From: Phycisphaerales bacterium
Lineage (GTDB): Bacteria; Planctomycetota; Phycisphaerae; Phycisphaerales; UBA1924
Reading direction: 5' to 3'
NCBI GenBank assembly: GCA_029213305.1
Contig: JARGPA010000023.1
Span: 1 to 49,449, forward strand
DNA: 49,449 nt
Of this stretch, positions 1 through 8,168 are shown piece after piece (position 1 is the first letter of the stretch; every line of letters starts with the position of its first letter). The notes under the pieces were generated by a model. The model was not told where the DNA came from, did not search any database, and saw only the letters and a list, made by a program, of their open reading frames with translations. Position numbers and translations under genes: made by a program.

Positions 1-119
1 CTCATCGTCTCCACTTGAAGAAAACGCCGCTGGTATTGAGCCGGTGGCGTTTTTAAGTTGAGTGAAGGAGTTGGAGTAATGAGGATTGACCCGCTCTGAC
101 CCGTTACTTGACCCGCTAG
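1..119 (+). repeat. Cassette boundary A: tRNA 3' tail, terminator, arm repeats
   Basis: The window opens inside the acceptor end of a tRNA-like sequence (CGTCTCCACT at 6-15). An 11-bp stem (23-33 with 41-51) and a T run follow, forming an intrinsic terminator. Three TGACCCG heptamers then lie at 87-93, 97-103 and 109-115, with 10- and 12-bp periods. The same order and spacing recurs at 6461-6609 and, mutated, at 8169-8301. The upstream part of the tRNA lies outside the window, so this copy could be the intact tRNA-Ala gene's end or another remnant. Reading the heptamers as integrase arm sites is inference. Confidence 0.75.
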
Positions 120-175
120 GTGTTTGGTATGGCCAGAGTGAATCAAATATCGCCACTCTGTAGTTCAGTTCTGAG

Positions 176-1336
176 TTACTCTGATGAGGAGTGGGCGACA
201 GTCTCAAAGACGCCGTCAAGCCATGCAGTGATCATACGAATCAGTAAAGGGTTCATCTCGTCATCAAGTTTGCTGTATTCATCTAGTAAACCTGTTTCCG
301 CTGTTTGAAATAGATGATTTGAGCTTTCAATAACCATAACAACTGATGAAGGGTGATTTGCTTCCTGAAGTGCTGAGGACATCGGGTGTACATTTTGATC
401 AGGAATTACTTGAAGATCGTGCCCGCCGTAGATTGATAGAACAGGCACCTTTGCTTGTGCAAAGTGGCTGGCGGGGTCGTATCGCAAGAAATAGTCCATC
501 CATACACTCTTGAATGGATCAAAGGCTTGCTTTATTGCTTGCTCCAAAATTGAATCAGTCAATTGTGTTACATCTCCTCCTGATAGCAGAATACTGTTCT
601 TTATCAAAGCCTCTGCGGCGATGCTCATTCGTGATTGATCACCGCTTACATACGACATGATGAGTTCTCGTTGGAGCGAGTTGATCTGTTCAATTTGATT
701 GTTCGTGAGTCCTGTCTCAGCGACTTCCTGTGTTTTGAGTGTCATCGCTTCTGATTGATAAGCAAGGAGTTCACTTCCAATGACTGAAGGAGAGCCAAGT
801 AATACGGCAGCAGTGGGTATTGCATCTTCCGCAAGAAGATGTGCGGCAACAAGGCCGCCGGTGCTGTGGCCACATAGTACTATTCGGCTTGGGTCTATGC
901 CGGGGTACTGTTGAAGATACTCAATTGCCGAAGCTGCATCGTTTGCAAAGTCTGCTGTTGTTGACTCTTCAAAGTTTCCGGTACTCTTTCCGATTCCGAG
1001 TGATTTAGTCCCACGATCATCGTACCGGAGAACGGCATAGCCATAGTTGACTAGTCCTTCAGCCAAAACTTTGAAAGGCTTTCTACCTGCGAGTGATTCA
1101 TCACGGTCTTGCGGACCAGAGCCAGTGACGAGGACTATTCCAGGAACAAGATGTGAAGGAGATGCACCTTCGGGAAGTAAGATCGTTCCATGCAGGGTTA
1201 CACCATCAGTTGAAGTGACGATCTGAACTTCTGAAGCCGACGATTCTCTTGGCTCCTGAGTATCTGAGACTGTTAAGGGCTCGCCCAAGGCAGTGAGTGG
1301 GAATATCGTCAAAATGATGATCGTGTATATACGCAT
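176..1336 (-). CDS. Exported alpha/beta hydrolase
   Basis: A 386-residue alpha/beta-hydrolase with an N-terminal signal peptide (hydrophobic segment about residues 3-18), so probably periplasmic or secreted. The nucleophile elbow GHSTGG (Ser about 158) is clear. An Asp in YGGHD and a His in SSNHLF near the C-terminus complete a plausible catalytic triad. The order fits the dienelactone hydrolase/serine aminopeptidase-like group of esterases and peptidases; the substrate cannot be told. The ATG at 1336 is preferred over the TTG at 1342 because AAAGG lies 8 nt upstream. The gene is alone between boundary copies A and B and points towards A, as expected for a single-gene passenger. Confidence 0.88.
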   Translation of the reverse strand: MRIYTIIILTIFPLTALGEPLTVSDTQEPRESSASEVQIVTSTDGVTLHGTILLPEGASPSHLVPGIVLVTGSGPQDRDESLAGRKPFKVLAEGLVNYGYAVLRYDDRGTKSLGIGKSTGNFEESTTADFANDAASAIEYLQQYPGIDPSRIVLCGHSTGGLVAAHLLAEDAIPTAAVLLGSPSVIGSELLAYQSEAMTLKTQEVAETGLTNNQIEQINSLQRELIMSYVSGDQSRMSIAAEALIKNSILLSGGDVTQLTDSILEQAIKQAFDPFKSVWMDYFLRYDPASHFAQAKVPVLSIYGGHDLQVIPDQNVHPMSSALQEANHPSSVVMVIESSNHLFQTAETGLLDEYSKLDDEMNPLLIRMITAWLDGVFETVAHSSSE

Positions 1337-1439
1337 GAACAATGCCTTTTCGAGTAGAATCTAAAAACTGTGATCGCAGGGTGATTGCATTGTATCACAA
1401 CCTTCGATAATGAGTCCGTCGGCGAATGCGAACAACGGA

Positions 1440-1480
1440 GCATGCAAGAGGTCGAGAGTTCAAATCTCTTCGTCTCCACT
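1440..1480 (+). pseudogene. tRNA-Ala(GGC) 3' fragment, copy B
   Basis: GCATGCAAG, the variable loop AGGTC, a T arm (GAGAG-TTCAAAT-CTCTT) and acceptor CGTCTCCA reproduce the 3' part of a tRNA-Ala. Anticodon, D arm and 5' acceptor strand are missing, so it cannot be a functional tRNA. It is the same fragment as copies C and D. Confidence 0.8.
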
Positions 1481-1486
1481 TATAGA

Positions 1487-1520
1487 AAACGCCGCTGGTT
1501 TGATGCCAGCGGCGTTTCTT
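1487..1520 (+). terminator. Intrinsic terminator of boundary B
   Basis: An AACGCCGCTGG stem pairs with CCAGCGGCGTT, followed by a T-rich run. It lies 8 nt after the tRNA fragment, as in every other copy. No TGACCCG repeats follow this copy. Confidence 0.8.
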
Positions 1521-1583
1521 TCTGGGTTCGTTGATGAGTCTCTACCACATATATGTATATCTTGGACGATTTGATTTGTGTCG

Positions 1584-2417
1584 CTAGTTAGCCGAGATCA
1601 TCACGGTTTCTTCTGATTTGATATAGATGATGCATTCTCTTTTTGTGTTATTCATGATCCGAAGAGTGAATGCGCTGTGTGATTCGAATGCGCTGCCAAC
1701 ATCAAGTGTTATGTACTCTGATTGTGCGGTTGTTTGAACACTGTGATCTCCTTGGATCACAACTCCCTTTGTGCTGAGGCTGTTTGTGCTGATTTTGCCC
1801 TTGAAATATTTCGGGAGTTTGAAGAGTGTGCCTCTGGGTTGACCCGCTTTGTGGATTCCCCATAGGTGAGCGATCTGGATCCCATCTGTGGAGCCCAGCC
1901 AAACAATGTTTGATGGATCGACATTGATCGGGCGTTCGCCGCTATCGAATGCTTGATCGATTGGGCGTACGAGGTAGGGGCCTTCGTCGATTTCGATGTA
2001 CGCCATATTCATGCTGCCTTTGGCGGCGGTGATGTGGGATTCGCCTTTGGGCTGTGTCCAGTAGGATCCTGGAGGCATCCACATCTTGGCAGCGTCGGGG
2101 TCGTCGTTGTGAATGAGCCCGCTGAGGACGATGCCTCGGTAGGAGACATTATGAATGTGCGGAGGGGACGAGAAGCCGTCTTTGAACTGGACAAGGAAGC
2201 CGGTGGCGACATCGTCGCTGCGATCTCCCCAGAGTGTTCCGGCTTTTGGGCTGTTGTCGCCTCGGGCGGGGTTGAGCGGGGTCCACTCGATGGAGGAATA
2301 TGGGGTGAATGAAATGGCTGAACTTTGATTGTCGTTCCCTATTCGATGTGAACTCGAACATCCTGTGATAACCACAAGTGCTAGTGAAGCGAGGATTCGA
2401 TGGAAGATCATGCTCAT
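1584..2417 (-). CDS. Cupin-fold lipoprotein, DUF4437 family
   Basis: 277 residues with a lipoprotein signal: hydrophobic residues 7-17 end in a VITGC lipobox, giving acylated Cys20. The body contains cupin-like patterns, including a PHIHN metal-binding-type motif about residue 99, and resembles the DUF4437 family; two cupin repeats are likely. The start ATG at 2417 has AGGAG 6 nt upstream and lies 1 nt beyond the stop codon of the preceding SDR gene. It is the last gene of the four-gene minus-strand operon read away from the HxlR regulator. Function is unknown; anti-sigma ChrR-like cupins are a distant alternative. Confidence 0.8.
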   Translation of the reverse strand: MSMIFHRILASLALVVITGCSSSHRIGNDNQSSAISFTPYSSIEWTPLNPARGDNSPKAGTLWGDRSDDVATGFLVQFKDGFSSPPHIHNVSYRGIVLSGLIHNDDPDAAKMWMPPGSYWTQPKGESHITAAKGSMNMAYIEIDEGPYLVRPIDQAFDSGERPINVDPSNIVWLGSTDGIQIAHLWGIHKAGQPRGTLFKLPKYFKGKISTNSLSTKGVVIQGDHSVQTTAQSEYITLDVGSAFESHSAFTLRIMNNTKRECIIYIKSEETVMISAN

Positions 2418-2418
2418 G

Positions 2419-3264
2419 TCATTCTCCTGTTGTTGATGCTGGTGAATCTACTCGATGGCTGAGATTGGAGCAGATCGCTTGAATTGTGTCCACGATTTCT
2501 GAACGCACGGATACGCTGAGTGCGTCTTGGTGAGGGGTGGCGAATCTGCCTGAGTCGTTGTCAAAGTATTGACCGGATGCTGATTCAAACTCCTCAGACA
2601 GGGCTGCTTTGATAAGAATATCGGCTCCGATATTGATATCGGCACCATTTCTTCCGTATGCCTCCTTAACCATCTTCGTTCCGAGGAGAGAGCCGGGATT
2701 CACAGCAATGACGCTGGTGCCATTTGCTCGGAGTTGTTCTGCCAGATCAAACGACCATGCGGTTATGGCGAGTTTGCTTTGTGCATAAGCAGCGCTCTCT
2801 GACAGGTTCTCTTGACCCTTGAGCGCCGGGATATTCACAGGTGCTTGTGCTGCCGAGGAAAGGTTGATCACTCTTCCTGAGTCGTTCATCATCGGAAGCA
2901 GACGGTGGGTGAGCAGGAATGGTGAAATTGTATTGACAACGAAGCGGACATCAAGGTCGTCACTTGTGCGTGGGTTGGGTGTGCTGAATACGCCTGCGTT
3001 ATTGATCAGGACATCGAGTGATTGATGATCCTTGGTCACAGCTTCTGCAAGTGATTCGACTTCGTTTAGGCTAGAAAGGTCTGCTCTATAGATTTCGACT
3101 GAAACGCTTGGATTCGCATTAAGAAGCAGCTGCTCTGTTTTTGCGAGTTTCTCTGCATTCCGACCGTGAATCAGAACCGTATGACCCATTGATACAAGCT
3201 TCGTTGCTGCAACCAGTCCGATGCCATCGGTAGACCCGGTGATGAGTATCGTTTTATTTTTCAT
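2419..3264 (-). CDS. Short-chain dehydrogenase/reductase (SDR)
   Basis: 281 residues from the ATG at 3264, which has GGAG 5 nt upstream. The open frame extends further upstream but that part overlaps the previous gene and has no SDR homology. It carries the classical SDR signature: TGSTDGIG cofactor loop (9-16), NNAG (88-91), catalytic Ser in LSSAAQ (about 136-137) and YAQSK (Tyr160, Lys164). It resembles retinol-dehydrogenase-like SDRs and should reduce a carbonyl with NAD(P)H. Only 13 nt separate it from the upstream MDR gene, so the two are co-transcribed. Confidence 0.9.
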   Translation of the reverse strand: MKNKTILITGSTDGIGLVAATKLVSMGHTVLIHGRNAEKLAKTEQLLLNANPSVSVEIYRADLSSLNEVESLAEAVTKDHQSLDVLINNAGVFSTPNPRTSDDLDVRFVVNTISPFLLTHRLLPMMNDSGRVINLSSAAQAPVNIPALKGQENLSESAAYAQSKLAITAWSFDLAEQLRANGTSVIAVNPGSLLGTKMVKEAYGRNGADINIGADILIKAALSEEFESASGQYFDNDSGRFATPHQDALSVSVRSEIVDTIQAICSNLSHRVDSPASTTGE

Positions 3265-3277
3265 GTGTTCTCCACGA

Positions 3278-4264
3278 TTAGTGACTGATGACGACTTTGC
3301 CCATCGCTTGCCCGCTCTCAAGGCGTGCATGTGCTTCTCCCGCTTGTTCAATGGTGAAGTTGGTTTCGTCAAGAACTGGTTGAAGTGCGCCTTGCTCAAC
3401 AATTTTTGTGAGTTGCGTGAGGATATCCGCATGATCTTCTCGTCTGTGGTTATGAAGCATCGGGATGAGCATGAACACGACATGCAGTGACAGGCCTTTG
3501 AAGTGAGCGACTGAGAGATCAATCTCCACCATCGAGACCGTGGTTGCGATATGGGCATTGAGTGCAGCGGCTTCAAAGGAGTTTGTCAGGTTGGGGCCAC
3601 CAACAGAATCAAACACGATATCGAATCCTGATCCATTGGTATGTTGAGCGACATATTGCTCAACAGACTCGGATTTGTAGTTGATTGGTGTGGCGCCGAG
3701 TTGTTCAATCAGCTTGAGTTGATTTACGCCTCCGCCGGTTGAGTAGACTTCGGCTCCGAAGTGCTTGGCGAGTTGGAGTGCGACATGGCCCACGCCACCA
3801 GATCCGCCATGAACGAGGACTTTCTGACCCGCCTTGATTCCAGCACGGATAAGACCTTCGTATGCAGTGATGGCAACCAGTGGCAGGGCGGCGGCTTCAC
3901 GCATGGAAATGTTCTTTGCTTTGCGAGCGATCAGGTTTGCGTCAGCAACAATGTACTCTGCAAGAGTTCCTGGGAGATCTGCGAGCCCTCCGGCGCATCC
4001 ATAGACCTCATCGCCTACGGCGTAAGCTGTCACTCCATCTCCGACTTGCTCGACTGTGCCTGCGAAGTCCATTCCCAGGAGGGCTGGAGTGTCTGGTGAG
4101 AGTGGCAGATCTTTACCCATCTTACGGATCATGGTGTCGACGGTATTGACGCTTGATGCGGCGATCTTGATGAGAACATGTCCTAGTTTGATTTCAGGGG
4201 CTGGGATTTCGGCAGGTTCGAACACGGAGTTCTCGCCGTAGGTGTTTACGAGCATTGCGTTCAT
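3278..4264 (-). CDS. Zinc-independent quinone oxidoreductase-like MDR protein
   Basis: 328 residues of the medium-chain dehydrogenase/reductase superfamily, quinone oxidoreductase type. An N-terminal GroES-like domain (about 1-125) is followed by a Rossmann domain with the NADPH loop HGGSGGVG (152-159). The structural zinc Cys cluster of true alcohol dehydrogenases is absent, which supports the quinone/enone reductase branch. It probably reduces quinones or alpha,beta-unsaturated carbonyls. It lies between the crotonase (47 nt gap) and SDR genes. An adjacent HxlR regulator with an N-terminal Cys fits the quinone-reductase reading, because known HxlR proteins control such genes. Confidence 0.88.
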   Translation of the reverse strand: MNAMLVNTYGENSVFEPAEIPAPEIKLGHVLIKIAASSVNTVDTMIRKMGKDLPLSPDTPALLGMDFAGTVEQVGDGVTAYAVGDEVYGCAGGLADLPGTLAEYIVADANLIARKAKNISMREAAALPLVAITAYEGLIRAGIKAGQKVLVHGGSGGVGHVALQLAKHFGAEVYSTGGGVNQLKLIEQLGATPINYKSESVEQYVAQHTNGSGFDIVFDSVGGPNLTNSFEAAALNAHIATTVSMVEIDLSVAHFKGLSLHVVFMLIPMLHNHRREDHADILTQLTKIVEQGALQPVLDETNFTIEQAGEAHARLESGQAMGKVVISH

Positions 4265-4311
4265 GGTGTATGTCTTTCTGGTGGTTGATGTATTTGCTGG
4301 AGTTGACTCGT

Positions 4312-5154
4312 TTACTGGATCGCTTGAACTTGCTCCACTAGACCGTTCCAGTCTCGCTGATTGTCCATGTCGAACTGAGCGCCGTTCTCGTCGGCTGTTG
4401 CGAAGCGCTTGATTGCTGGTGTTTTGCTGGTTGCTTGGTAGAGCCAGTAGGCCTCGGCTTTGAGCGCCTCTGCGATTGGTTTGTCGATCGATTCGTACAC
4501 TGCTTGTTTACATGCGTTGATTGATTCAGGGGGGAACAGTGCGATCCGTTTTGCAAGCGTGTCGACATACTCATCGATTTCGTCGGCGTTGAGCGCTTTG
4601 TTGATGGTGCCATATGCTTCTGCTTCATCAGCAGTAAAGTCACGAGCGCTCAGAATGATTTCGAGTGCTCGTCCTAAACCGGTTTGTCTTGCCATCCGAG
4701 ACGCGCCGCCGCCGCAGGGGAGAATTCCCATGCCGACTTCCATCTGCATGAACTTGAACTTGCCTCGAACAGCAAATCGCATATCACAAGCGAGTGCAAA
4801 CTCGTGTCCACCGCCTCGGGCAAAGCCTTCAAGCTTGGCGATGGTGGCTTGCGGGAGTTTGCTGATGCGTTCGAGAACAGATTGAAGGTCAAGTAGCTGG
4901 GCTTCCTCTCTTGAGACCGCTTCAGTTGACATCTCCTTGAGGAGGTTTGTGTCGTAGTGGCAGACCCAGATCTCGGGATGTGCGGATTCGAAGATGACGA
5001 CCCTTGTGGTCCTGTCTCTTTCGAGGCGCATTGCGAGCCCGTTGAGGTCTGCGAGCATTTCCTGACCTTGGACATTCACTGGCGGAAAGTCGAAGGTGAC
5101 GGTCATGATGCCGTCACTTTGCTTGGTGGTGAAGGTTGTGTATGAGTGAGTCAT
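4312..5154 (-). CDS. Enoyl-CoA hydratase/isomerase (crotonase) family protein
   Basis: 280 residues from the ATG at 5154, which has GGAG 6 nt upstream; the longer frame runs through the divergent promoter and is unlikely. The crotonase fold is shown by the oxyanion-hole segment ARGGGHEFALACD (about 112-124) and the later MEVGMGILP (137-145). Both acidic positions used by hydratases (about Glu118 and Glu139) are present. The exact reaction (hydratase, isomerase or other) cannot be assigned. It is the first gene of the operon and is transcribed divergently from the HxlR regulator. Confidence 0.87.
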   Translation of the reverse strand: MTHSYTTFTTKQSDGIMTVTFDFPPVNVQGQEMLADLNGLAMRLERDRTTRVVIFESAHPEIWVCHYDTNLLKEMSTEAVSREEAQLLDLQSVLERISKLPQATIAKLEGFARGGGHEFALACDMRFAVRGKFKFMQMEVGMGILPCGGGASRMARQTGLGRALEIILSARDFTADEAEAYGTINKALNADEIDEYVDTLAKRIALFPPESINACKQAVYESIDKPIAEALKAEAYWLYQATSKTPAIKRFATADENGAQFDMDNQRDWNGLVEQVQAIQ

Positions 5155-5311
5155 TTTGATCTCCAATACAGGTTGTTTGGTTTGCGAGGCAGGGCAGACG
5201 CTGGTCTTTCGATGCTGAAATTGACTATGTGGTAAACTTAAGCCTAAACTTTCAAAACAGCAAGTACCTACAAAAATGTGCGTATGAAGATTTTTTTGCA
5301 ATGGAGTAGCG
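5155..5311 (+). promoter_or_regulatory. Divergent promoter region with TAAACTT direct repeats
   Basis: This 157-bp region separates the operon from the HxlR gene and must hold both promoters. Two TAAACTT copies lie at 5233-5239 and 5245-5251 with a 12-bp period, in an AT-rich tract suitable for a winged-helix regulator. No stronger operator is visible, so assigning HxlR to this repeat is inference. Confidence 0.5.
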
Positions 5312-5680
5312 ATGGCACGGAAATATGACTGGAAAACGGGGTGTGATGTGGAGGCGACGCTGAGCGTGATCGGCGGTCGGTGGAAACCCATTCTGGTTTG
5401 TCATCTGCTCGATGGGAAGAAGCGGTATGGGGAGCTTCGTCGGCTCACTCCAAATGCGACTGAACGGATGATCACGCTCCAACTCAAAGAGCTTGAGGCG
5501 GACGGGATTGTCAATAGGCGTGCTTATGCAGAAGTGCCGCCTCGTGTTGAATACGAGTTGACCGAGTACGGACTTACACTTGAATCGATACTGGTTCAAA
5601 TGCAAGAGTGGGGCAGAGAATTCAAGAGCAAAAAGCAGCTACAAGAAGAAGCTTTGGGTAATCAGAGCATCACCAACTAG
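5312..5680 (+). CDS. HxlR-family winged-helix transcriptional regulator
   Basis: 122 residues matching the whole HxlR/MarR-like winged-helix family. It opens with a Cys-containing segment (Cys11 in WKTGCDVEATL), then IGGRWKPILVCHLL, the recognition region RYGELRRLTPNATERMITLQL, and a wing with PPRVEYELTEYG. In redox-sensing members such as YodB, HypR and QorR, the N-terminal Cys at the same position is the thiol sensor for quinones, diamide or oxidants. It faces the quinone-reductase operon, so it probably represses that operon and itself. A second Cys (about residue 32, LVCHLL) is also present. Confidence 0.92.
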   Translation: MARKYDWKTGCDVEATLSVIGGRWKPILVCHLLDGKKRYGELRRLTPNATERMITLQLKELEADGIVNRRAYAEVPPRVEYELTEYGLTLESILVQMQEWGREFKSKKQLQEEALGNQSITN

Positions 5681-5690
5681 TCAACATCTT

Positions 5691-5740
5691 TGACCCGCTC
5701 GCTGACCCGCTTTGAGTCCAAACGAGTCCACTAAAGTCCA
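5691..5740 (+). repeat. Phased arm-type repeats, left-hand type
   Basis: TGACCCG occurs at 5691-5697 and 5703-5709 (12-bp period). AGTCCA follows at 5715-5720, 5725-5730 and 5735-5740 (10-bp period). The same arrangement, slightly mutated, is found at 6363-6400. It starts 10 nt after the HxlR stop codon. No tRNA fragment follows here, so the boundary seems to have lost its core. Confidence 0.65.
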
Positions 5741-5822
5741 TACATACCCTTTATGGCAGTCAATAAACACAGATGACGAGGATGTACTCAATCTAGCAAA
5801 CGATGAGTGAATACCATTCATC

Positions 5823-6365
5823 ATGACAACAGCATGGGATGTACCTGATCCAGAATTAGTAACCGTGGCTGAGAAGCTGTCTGCAGGTCGTGCTCTGGAT
5901 GTGGGGTGCGGGGGAGGGCATGATTCGATTTGGCTTGCTCAACAAGGATGGTCTGTTGATGCAATCGATATGTCCAAACACTCTTTGGCGACCGTTCGGA
6001 AGCTTGCGTCTCAGTCGTCACTGGATGTAACCGCCCAGAGGATTGATGCGACAACGATGTCGTTTGACGCTGAGTTTGATTTGGTCTCAATTTGCTATAT
6101 CCATATTCCAGCAGAAGATCGACTTCAAATGTTGGTGAGATCTGCAATGGCGTTGAAACCTTGGGGCACTCTTCTCGTCAGGTGCTTTGAAGCAGGTATC
6201 GAGGAAGCTCCATTCGATCGAGCTTTGTTGCCGTCGCTTGAGGAAGTTGTTGATGTCATTTCGGAATCGATGCTCATCAGGAAATCTGTAGTTGCCGAGG
6301 AGTATTTTCCGTACATGAAAAAAGACATGCTGATATTGACGATTGTGGCAGTTCGAAAAGACTGA
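5823..6365 (+). CDS. Class I SAM-dependent methyltransferase
   Basis: 180 residues. The SAM-binding motif I LDVGCGGGHDSIWLA (about 25-39) and acidic motif II (VDAIDMS, about 46-52) identify a small class I methyltransferase of the TehB/Methyltransf_25 type. Asp about 71 in RIDATT and the post-motif segment FDLVSICYIHIP agree. Length is near the 190-200 residues of TehB-like proteins, and many members handle small toxic compounds; the substrate here is unknown. The stop codon TGA (6363-6365) is itself the first part of an arm repeat. Start ATG at 5823 has no strong ribosome binding site. Confidence 0.87.
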   Translation: MTTAWDVPDPELVTVAEKLSAGRALDVGCGGGHDSIWLAQQGWSVDAIDMSKHSLATVRKLASQSSLDVTAQRIDATTMSFDAEFDLVSICYIHIPAEDRLQMLVRSAMALKPWGTLLVRCFEAGIEEAPFDRALLPSLEEVVDVISESMLIRKSVVAEEYFPYMKKDMLILTIVAVRKD

Positions 6366-6400
6366 CCCGTTCGCTGACCCGATTTGAGTTCAAAGTAGTC
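6363..6400 (+). repeat. Phased arm-type repeats before copy C
   Basis: TGACCCG lies at 6363-6369 and 6375-6381 (12-bp period), followed by diverged AGTTCA/AGTCCA hexamers at 10-bp steps. Same order and spacing as 5691-5740. It overlaps the methyltransferase stop codon and lies about 80 bp before the tRNA fragment. Confidence 0.65.
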
Positions 6401-6426
6401 CACCACAGCCCCTCCGAATCCTGAAC

Positions 6427-6448
6427 AACAGCCTTTGAAGGCTGTTTT
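6427..6448 (+). terminator. Terminator downstream of the methyltransferase
   Basis: An 8-bp perfect stem AACAGCCT/AGGCTGTT with a TTGA loop, followed by TT. It sits between the arm repeats and the tRNA fragment and would end methyltransferase transcription. Confidence 0.6.
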
Positions 6449-6460
6449 CGGGGTTGGTGC

Positions 6461-6508
6461 ATTGCATGGCATGCAAGAGGTCGAGAGTTCGATTCTCTTC
6501 GTCTCCAC
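6461..6508 (+). pseudogene. tRNA-Ala(GGC) 3' fragment, copy C
   Basis: The most complete copy. TTGC-ATGGCAT-GCAA forms an anticodon stem-loop with anticodon GGC (6468-6470), followed by the AGGTC variable loop, T arm GAGAG-TTCGATT-CTCTT and acceptor strand CGTCTCC with A discriminator. The anticodon arm matches bacterial tRNA-Ala(GGC). No D arm or complementary GGAGACG acceptor strand is found upstream, so it is a 3' half, not a tRNA gene. Confidence 0.85.
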
Positions 6509-6515
6509 TTGAAAG

Positions 6516-6549
6516 AAACGCCATTGGTATTGAACCAGTGGCGTTTTTT
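6516..6549 (+). terminator. Intrinsic terminator of boundary C
   Basis: Perfect 11-bp stem AACGCCATTGG (6517-6527) with CCAGTGGCGTT (6535-6545), then a T run. It differs from copies A and B on both sides of the stem while keeping pairing. Confidence 0.85.
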
Positions 6550-6580
6550 GATGGAGTGACGAAGTTGGTGGTTTGGGGCT

Positions 6581-6609
6581 CGACCCGTTCTGACCCGTTT
6601 TTCGACCCG
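6581..6609 (+). repeat. Phased arm-type repeats after copy C
   Basis: CGACCCG (6581-6587), TGACCCG (6591-6597) and CGACCCG (6603-6609), with 10- and 12-bp periods identical to those in copy A, at about the same distance (73-74 bp) from the tRNA end. Confidence 0.65.
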
Positions 6610-6666
6610 CTAGGCCTGAGGTCGTTGGAAGCGAAAGATGAATTGCATATAGGCGTTCAAGAACAA

Positions 6667-8019
6667 TCAGGCGGCTATGCCTAGTGCGTCTGGTTCCGAA
6701 TGACTCTCTCGGATAACGCACAATTCATCAACAACCTTTATAAATGCATTCACGACATCAGGATCGAAGTGTGAGCCTGATGATTCAATAATGATGTTTC
6801 GTACCTGCTCGATTGGCATAGCAGGTTTGTACACTCGGGGCGACATCAAAGCGTCAAACACATCGGCGACTGCTGTAATCCGTGCTGAAAGAGGGATGTC
6901 ACTCTTTGAAAGACCGACTGGGTAACCTGAGCCATCCCAACGTTCATGATGATACAGAGCAACCTCAATGGCCATCTGAATTAATGGATCGCTGTCTATT
7001 TCCCCGTGGACTTTGATGAGGGTGTCTGCTCCAACACTTGGGTGCGATTTGATTACATCAAACTCTGAATCAGTCAGCTTTCCAGGTTTCCGTAGGATTG
7101 CGTCGGGCACGCCAACTTTACCGATGTCGTGCAGCATTGATGCAAGGCGGAGTCTTTCAATCCAATCAGGTTCAATCTCTTCAAAGTTCGGCTTTAACTC
7201 ACGAGCAAGGACAACTGTGTATTCACTGATTCTTAGGACATGCTGACCAGTCTCATTGTCTCTGTAATCGGACAGTGTTGCCAATGCGGTCACGATCGCT
7301 CGACGTGATTTACGAAGTTGAATTGTTTTTGTCTCTATTTTTGTTTCAAGTTCTGAGTTCCACTTGCATACTGCTCTTGTATGGCCCCGGAAAAACATGT
7401 AACCTGAAACAGCGGTTAATAGAAGAATGGGAATCCCTACGGCCACCATACGTAACAAAAGTCCTGCGGTGACTTGCTGTGAAGCAGCCGTGAGTCCTGA
7501 AACTGGTTGGTGGACGAGAAGTCTTGTTCCAGACGGCGTAAGGGCTTGAGTGGCGATGTAGTGCTTCCCGTTTATTGAAAAATCTGCAGTTCCAACAGCC
7601 ATTTCTGTTGAATCGGCATCGCCAATGGTCGAACTGGTATCTGATCCGATAGGATTGAATAGCTGCTTCGATAGATTTACATCACCTAGAGATGGATCAT
7701 CTTCCAAATCTGGGTGGCAAACAATGTCTCCGGTTTCATCCAAGATACACGCAAACCCACCTGATCCAAAGTCTACGCTTTCTACAAGATGCTGAGCTTT
7801 TTTCCATGATTCATGTTCAGGGTCAAAATGATTCGGTAGGGCACCGATTGCATTCACAAGGCTTTCTGCAACTCGACGGTTGTTGTCAATGATGATTTCA
7901 TCGACGCTCTGAGCTACTCGTTCGTGTGTTGCGTTGTAAACGACAAACCATCCAATAGACAGAAAGATCGCTTGTACGAGAATGAAGCAAATAATTGTTG
8001 CGATTGGTTTTCGGAGCAT
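6667..8019 (-). CDS. Membrane sensor HD-GYP phosphodiesterase
   Basis: 450 residues. TM1 (about 6-28), a periplasmic sensor region (about 30-185, Cache/PAS-like, with ETGDIVCHP and a later GTRLLVHQP), TM2 (about 187-208), a short linker helix, then an HD-GYP domain (about 235-430). The metal-binding HD pair is H297-D298 in LHDIGK and the GYP motif HHERWDGSGYP is at 357-367, both intact, so hydrolysis of cyclic di-GMP (or cGAMP) is expected. It is the sole gene between boundaries C and D, in reverse orientation. No strong ribosome binding site precedes the ATG at 8019. Confidence 0.93.
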   Translation of the reverse strand: MLRKPIATIICFILVQAIFLSIGWFVVYNATHERVAQSVDEIIIDNNRRVAESLVNAIGALPNHFDPEHESWKKAQHLVESVDFGSGGFACILDETGDIVCHPDLEDDPSLGDVNLSKQLFNPIGSDTSSTIGDADSTEMAVGTADFSINGKHYIATQALTPSGTRLLVHQPVSGLTAASQQVTAGLLLRMVAVGIPILLLTAVSGYMFFRGHTRAVCKWNSELETKIETKTIQLRKSRRAIVTALATLSDYRDNETGQHVLRISEYTVVLARELKPNFEEIEPDWIERLRLASMLHDIGKVGVPDAILRKPGKLTDSEFDVIKSHPSVGADTLIKVHGEIDSDPLIQMAIEVALYHHERWDGSGYPVGLSKSDIPLSARITAVADVFDALMSPRVYKPAMPIEQVRNIIIESSGSHFDPDVVNAFIKVVDELCVIRESHSEPDALGIAA

Positions 8020-8168
8020 ACTTGCAGTTTTCGACTACAACAAAGCAATGAATGATCCGTATTATCATAAATGCATATTTGTGTCGAATGTGTGGAATCA
8101 CAACTTGCAAATTTGGTAGATATCGGACATCGTACCTTGTGTTAAGGCAAATTAGAAACTTGTGTGTC
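8020..8168. other. Upstream region of the HD-GYP gene
   Basis: This 149-bp stretch lies between the HD-GYP start and tRNA fragment D. It must hold the HD-GYP promoter on the minus strand; no arm repeats or other signal are recognisable. Confidence 0.4.

Noticed and set aside
2419..3576. Longer 385-residue start for the SDR
   Set aside because: The extra 104 residues overlap the MDR gene and have no homology; ATG 3264 has a good ribosome binding site and begins at the usual SDR start.
4312..5391. Longer 359-residue start for the crotonase
   Set aside because: The extension covers the divergent promoter and the HxlR start; ATG 5154 has GGAG and begins at the fold boundary.
6461..6508. Intact tRNA-Ala gene
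   Set aside because: The anticodon arm, T arm and 3' acceptor strand are present, but no D arm and no pairing 5' acceptor strand is found upstream; the same holds for copies B and D.
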